From NCBI GenBank assembly GCA_031274335.1, contig JAISQG010000113.1:1-6381 (forward strand): a stretch of DNA of 6,381 bases, written 5' to 3'. Position 1 is the first letter of the stretch; every line of letters starts with the position of its first letter. The translations under genes and the position numbers were made by a program. This stretch comes from Gracilibacteraceae bacterium (GTDB taxonomy: Bacteria > Bacillota > Desulfitobacteriia > Desulfitobacteriales > Syntrophobotulaceae). The notes beneath the pieces were generated by a model. The model searched no databases. It had not been told where the DNA came from and saw nothing but the letters and a program-made list of their open reading frames with translations. Below, one piece after another: positions 6,165 through 6,381 of this stretch.

Positions 6165-6180
6165 GACGGCTTAGTACGAT

Positions 6181-6200
6181 GAAATATTTGGTAATATTTC
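6181..6200. promoter_or_regulatory. 8-4-8 perfect palindrome, candidate operator
   Basis: GAAATATT-TGGT-AATATTTC is a perfect 8-bp inverted repeat with a 4-bp spacer, in the divergent intergenic region 86 bp before the plus-strand ATG at 6286 and just upstream of the proposed regulator-operon promoter. The geometry is typical of a site for a dimeric repressor or activator. I cannot name the protein. The Rex (TTGTTAA-N4-TTAACAA), FNR and CprK consensus sequences do not match. It is not followed by a T-run, so it is unlikely to be a terminator. Confidence 0.5.
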
Positions 6201-6285
6201 TCCCATATGGAAGGAATTCGGACTATGACGGCGAATACTAGCGCCGGCCGGACTTTTTTTCTAAAGATAACAGGAGGAATCACAT

Positions 6286-6381
6286 ATGAAGCTGCCAAGA
6301 TTTTTGCGGAAGAGCCACTCGATCAAGGATATCATTCGCTATATGGAGGAAAGGTATCAGGAAAACTTCACCTACCACAGC
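6286..6381 (+). CDS. Start of an unrecognised protein (3' end outside window)
   Basis: An ATG at 6286 with a consensus AGGAGG (6272-6277, 8 nt spacing) opens a frame that runs uninterrupted for 32 codons to the window edge. The visible N-terminus is basic then amphipathic: MKLPRFLRKSHSIKDIIRY, followed by acidic and aromatic residues (MEERYQENFTYHS). It has no signal peptide or membrane helix. I do not recognise the family from this fragment. It is divergent from the two-component operon and need not belong to the dehalogenase locus. The strong ribosome site, rather than any domain, is the main support for a real gene. Confidence 0.65.
   Translation, partial: MKLPRFLRKSHSIKDIIRYMEERYQENFTYHS

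Noticed and set aside
6146..6170. GCGGC...GCCGC and overlapping GCCG...CGGC mini-hairpins, possible attenuator
   Set aside because: The stems are only 4-5 bp and lie around the -35 of the proposed regulator promoter, so they would not be transcribed in the regulator's leader.
6241..6260. GC-rich stretch followed by seven Ts, terminator-like
   Set aside because: The CCGGCCGG core is self-complementary without a loop, so no proper stem-loop precedes the T-run. It also lies just upstream of a gene start with no plus-strand gene before it.
1..6381. tRNA, rRNA, CRISPR array, insertion sequence or transposase
   Set aside because: No cloverleaf-like segment, regular spaced repeats, transposase motifs or terminal inverted repeats with target duplications were seen on reading both strands.

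Overview
This window carries what looks like a complete organohalide-respiration (reductive dehalogenase) locus, with its own two-component regulatory pair directly upstream. All five genes of this block are on the minus strand. In transcription order they are: an OmpR/PhoB-type response regulator (6048-5338), a membrane sensor histidine kinase (5351-3849), the Tat-exported corrinoid/iron-sulfur reductive dehalogenase catalytic subunit RdhA (3750-2359), its small three-helix membrane anchor RdhB (2344-2069), and a NosR/PceC-like membrane flavoprotein RdhC (2065-809). Junctions are tight inside each half. Regulator and kinase overlap by 14 bp, rdhA-rdhB are 14 bp apart, and rdhB-rdhC are 3 bp apart. 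A 98-bp gap separates the kinase from rdhA and holds a candidate inducible promoter. No terminator is visible in that gap, so read-through from the regulator genes is possible.

On the left, the 3' part of a DHA3-type MFS transporter gene (1-752, plus strand) converges on rdhC. A short gap with a 12-bp perfect inverted repeat lies between them. On the right, a 237-bp intergenic region separates the regulator from a divergent plus-strand gene cut off by the window end (6286-6381), whose product I do not recognise. That region holds a good candidate extended -10 promoter for the two-component operon and an 8-4-8 perfect palindrome that could be an operator.

Working model (inference): the kinase senses an extracytoplasmic signal, perhaps an organohalide, and the phosphorylated regulator activates rdhABC. 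RdhA is folded with its corrinoid and two [4Fe-4S] clusters in the cytoplasm, exported by Tat and held on the outer face of the membrane by RdhB. RdhC, with a covalently bound exoplasmic FMN and two CX3CP motifs predicted on the cytoplasmic side, may pass electrons from the quinone pool or take part in cofactor or redox maintenance. No RdhT/PceT chaperone, CprK-type regulator or corrinoid biosynthesis gene is in the window.

Organism: probably an anaerobic member of the Bacillota. AGGAGG ribosome sites, an rdhC gene in the operon (as in Desulfitobacterium and Dehalobacter) and the MFS type favour this. By motif recall, however, the RdhA resembles the TceA/VcrA style known from Dehalococcoidia more than Desulfitobacterium PceA, which raises the possibility of horizontal transfer. 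The taxonomic call is inference only.
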